Made by a program: the position numbers and the translations under genes. This document shows, in pieces, positions 62,518-64,000 of a DNA stretch of 64,000 bases; position 1 is the first letter of the stretch; each line of letters begins with the position of its first letter. The notes beneath the pieces are model-generated. The model did no database searches. It was not told the origin of the DNA and saw nothing but the letters and a program-made list of their open reading frames with translations. This stretch comes from Acidisphaera sp. L21 (lineage in GTDB: Bacteria; Pseudomonadota; Alphaproteobacteria; Acetobacterales; Acetobacteraceae), in contig NZ_LMUY01000045.1 of assembly GCF_009765685.1 (NCBI RefSeq), forward strand, positions 1 to 64,000, written 5' to 3'.

Positions 62518-63135
62518 TTAGATGCCGGCGCGGGTGGACATGCGCAAGCGTTCGGCGGCGAGTTCGTCAGCGGTCAGCGCGCCACGGGACTCGTCGAACC
62601 GGTCCCAGCCGCCATCGGCGCGGTAGTCGGTGCCGCGGTCGGCGATGTCGACGGGGCCGTGACCGGTCATGATCACCTCCGCCTCGGTCACGCGAGCCTC
62701 ATCGGCACGCACCGATACCAGCGTGCTGCCGCGGCGAACGCCTTCGGCATAGACGTGAGCATGCTCCTCCGACAGCCCTGCACCCGTCAGAGAGCCGAGC
62801 AGGCCACCGGCCGCGGCACCCGCGCCAGCGCCCGTGAGCGTGGCCACCAGCCACCCAGCTGCGATGACCGGGCCAACGCCGGGGATCGCCAGCGCGCCGA
62901 TGCCGGCGAGGAGGCCGGCGCCACCGCCGATGATCGTGCCAATCGAAGCGCCGGTGCCGGCGCCAGTGCCGGTCGCGGGCTCGACCATCGGGTCGGCCGT
63001 GACGGGGGCGGTGCTGCTCACGCCCTCATTGGCGACGAGGCTGACGTTCTCGTGCGAGAAGCCAGCAGCCTCGAGATCGTTCACGACCTGCTGTGCGGTC
63101 GAGTAGTTGTCATACAGATGTGCAACAGTGCGCAT
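62518..63135 (-). CDS. General-stress (17M-like) protein with glycine-zipper segment
   Basis: A 205-residue protein. The first about 40 residues (VAHLYDNYSTAQQVVNDLEA then AGFSHENVSLVAN) match the short general-stress/YflT-like alpha/beta motif. A Gly/Ala-rich hydrophobic stretch follows (about residues 75-135, TIIGGGAGLLAGIGALAIPG). A second motif follows (GLSEEHAHVYAEGVRRGSTL with VSVRADE). The layout resembles the protein at 32.5-33.0 kb. The ATG at 63135 has GGAGGG upstream. Role unknown. Confidence 0.75.
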   Translation of the reverse strand: MRTVAHLYDNYSTAQQVVNDLEAAGFSHENVSLVANEGVSSTAPVTADPMVEPATGTGAGTGASIGTIIGGGAGLLAGIGALAIPGVGPVIAAGWLVATLTGAGAGAAAGGLLGSLTGAGLSEEHAHVYAEGVRRGSTLVSVRADEARVTEAEVIMTGHGPVDIADRGTDYRADGGWDRFDESRGALTADELAAERLRMSTRAGI

Positions 63136-63191
63136 GGCACCCTCCGTTTGTTTCGTTGTAGGTTGTTTCGTTGTGGGACGGCGTCTGCGGC

Positions 63192-63641
63192 CTATTGGCC
63201 GGTGACGTTGCCCTGGTAGTCGAGCGATACGGCGACAGGATTGCCATCCTTCTGCGCCTGGCCGCGCCAGATGCCCTGGCTGTCCTTCTTCAGGCCCATG
63301 ACCTTGGTGTAGCCGGCCGCGCTGATGCGGCGGTTCGCCTGGCTCATAGTGAAGCTGTTACGCCCGGCGACGGGAGCGGCCGCGGTGCGGTGCGTGGTGT
63401 TCCGCGTCTGCACGGAGCTTGGGCTGGGTGAGCTGGTCTGCGGGGTGGTGTTCATCGCCGCCGCGGGGGTCTGCGCGCCTGCCTGACCGGTGGCGGTCGG
63501 GGACATGGCTGCGGGGGGAGCCATGGGGGCGGCCGGGCTAGTGGTTGCGGCCGAGCCAGTCGTCGCGGGTGTGCTGGTGCCTTGGGCGAATGCAACGCCG
63601 CTCGCCAGGACCAACGCCGCGGCCGTAAGAGAAAGCTTCAT
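63192..63641 (-). CDS. Secreted low-complexity protein
   Basis: A 149-residue exported protein: signal peptide [20 protein letters not shown], an Ala/Thr/Pro-rich low-complexity middle, and a folded C terminus of about 55 residues ([20 protein letters not shown] then [14 protein letters not shown] and [14 protein letters not shown]) that resembles a PepSY-like unit. The ATG at 63641 follows AAAGGAT. Function unknown; the C terminus may bind a partner in the periplasm. Confidence 0.7.
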   Translation of the reverse strand: MKLSLTAAALVLASGVAFAQGTSTPATTGSAATTSPAAPMAPPAAMSPTATGQAGAQTPAAAMNTTPQTSSPSPSSVQTRNTTHRTAAAPVAGRNSFTMSQANRRISAAGYTKVMGLKKDSQGIWRGQAQKDGNPVAVSLDYQGNVTGQ

Positions 63642-63755
63642 AGCAAATCCTTTGTTCTTCGTTTGGCGTCCCCCTTAGAACGGGCAAAGGCGTGCACCGT
63701 TCCCTCCGGCCTGCGATCTGCTACGTGTGCGGCAAACACTGTTACGGAACGCACC

Positions 63756-64000
63756 ATGCCCGGGCCGCTCAAAGTTGCCGTCCAAATGGACCCGATCGAG
63801 ACGATCAATATCGATGGCGATTCGACTTTCGCCCTGATGCTGGAGGCGCAGAAGCGCGGTCACGTCCTGTGGCATTACGAGGTTCGCCATATGAGCCTGC
63901 GGGAGGGCAAGGTGTCCCCAGGTGCGCCCAATACCGAACGGCTGACCGCGATGGCGCAGCCGGTGACGGTGCAGCGGGTGAAGGGCGACCATTACAAGTT
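63756..64000 (+). CDS. gshB: Glutathione synthetase, N-terminal part (runs off right edge)
   Basis: Joins glycine to gamma-glutamylcysteine. The visible 81 codons read [20 protein letters not shown] and [20 protein letters not shown], the standard GshB N-terminal domain; the ATP-grasp part lies outside the window. The ATG at 63756 has GGAAC about 8 bases upstream. It is divergent from the secreted low-complexity gene. Together with gloB and the GST it marks a glutathione-oriented neighbourhood. Confidence 0.93.
   Translation, partial: MPGPLKVAVQMDPIETINIDGDSTFALMLEAQKRGHVLWHYEVRHMSLREGKVSPGAPNTERLTAMAQPVTVQRVKGDHYK

Overview
The window is a densely coded, high-GC stretch of chromosome. It looks alphaproteobacterial, most likely Rhodospirillales/Acetobacteraceae. 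That is an inference from gene content: a class I lysyl-tRNA synthetase, a mutS-glnD pair, a MucR/Ros regulator, a petABC cytochrome bc1 operon, HrcA/CIRCE-type control of groESL, and a glutathione-based gene set. No rRNA, tRNA, insertion sequence, prophage or CRISPR array was seen.

Left part (1-19.9 kb): the start of a DinG-like helicase runs off the left edge. It is divergent from lysK, which is translationally coupled to an MprF-like membrane protein with an incomplete transferase domain. Then come a MaoC-like hydratase, glgX, an MHS-type transporter divergent from mutS-glnD, two small proteins, a beta-roll repeat protein with its own terminator, and a roughly 600 bp AT-richer gap. A second glycogen-debranching-type enzyme and an M20 carboxypeptidase follow.

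Middle part (19.9-33 kb): a tandem glycine riboswitch precedes a DadA-like amino acid oxidoreductase. It is followed on the same strand by a fumarate-reductase-type flavoprotein, an Asp/Glu-racemase-superfamily protein that seems to lack both catalytic cysteines, and an alpha/beta hydrolase. This is the best candidate here for an undescribed catabolic unit. Convergent to it is a zinc-type ABC transporter (znuACB) with a Zur-like site and a His-rich ATPase tail. An AI-2E/PerM family membrane protein, mucR, groESL behind two CIRCE elements, and a cold-shock gene with a leader hairpin and two terminators complete this part.

Right-middle part (33-52 kb): a glycine-zipper stress protein, kup divergent from rmuC, ydcF coupled to a tiny DUF4169 gene, a dienelactone hydrolase, and a DUF3309 micro-protein. 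The petABC-mtnP operon is divergent from hemF. A ComEA-like HhH protein follows. Then a long minus-strand train reads DUF1285, NUDIX CoA diphosphatase, DUF6111, CCA-adding enzyme, an MsbA-like ABC exporter, emrA and two tandem emrB paralogues. A perfect TetR-type palindrome lies just before emrA.

Right end (52-64 kb): a MoxR ATPase, a DUF58 protein, a BatA/DUF4159 protein and a VWA/glutamine-amidotransferase-like membrane protein are tightly coupled. They are followed by an ankyrin-type secreted protein and an MFS exporter. A GST-gloB pair, two small envelope/stress proteins and the start of gshB close the window.
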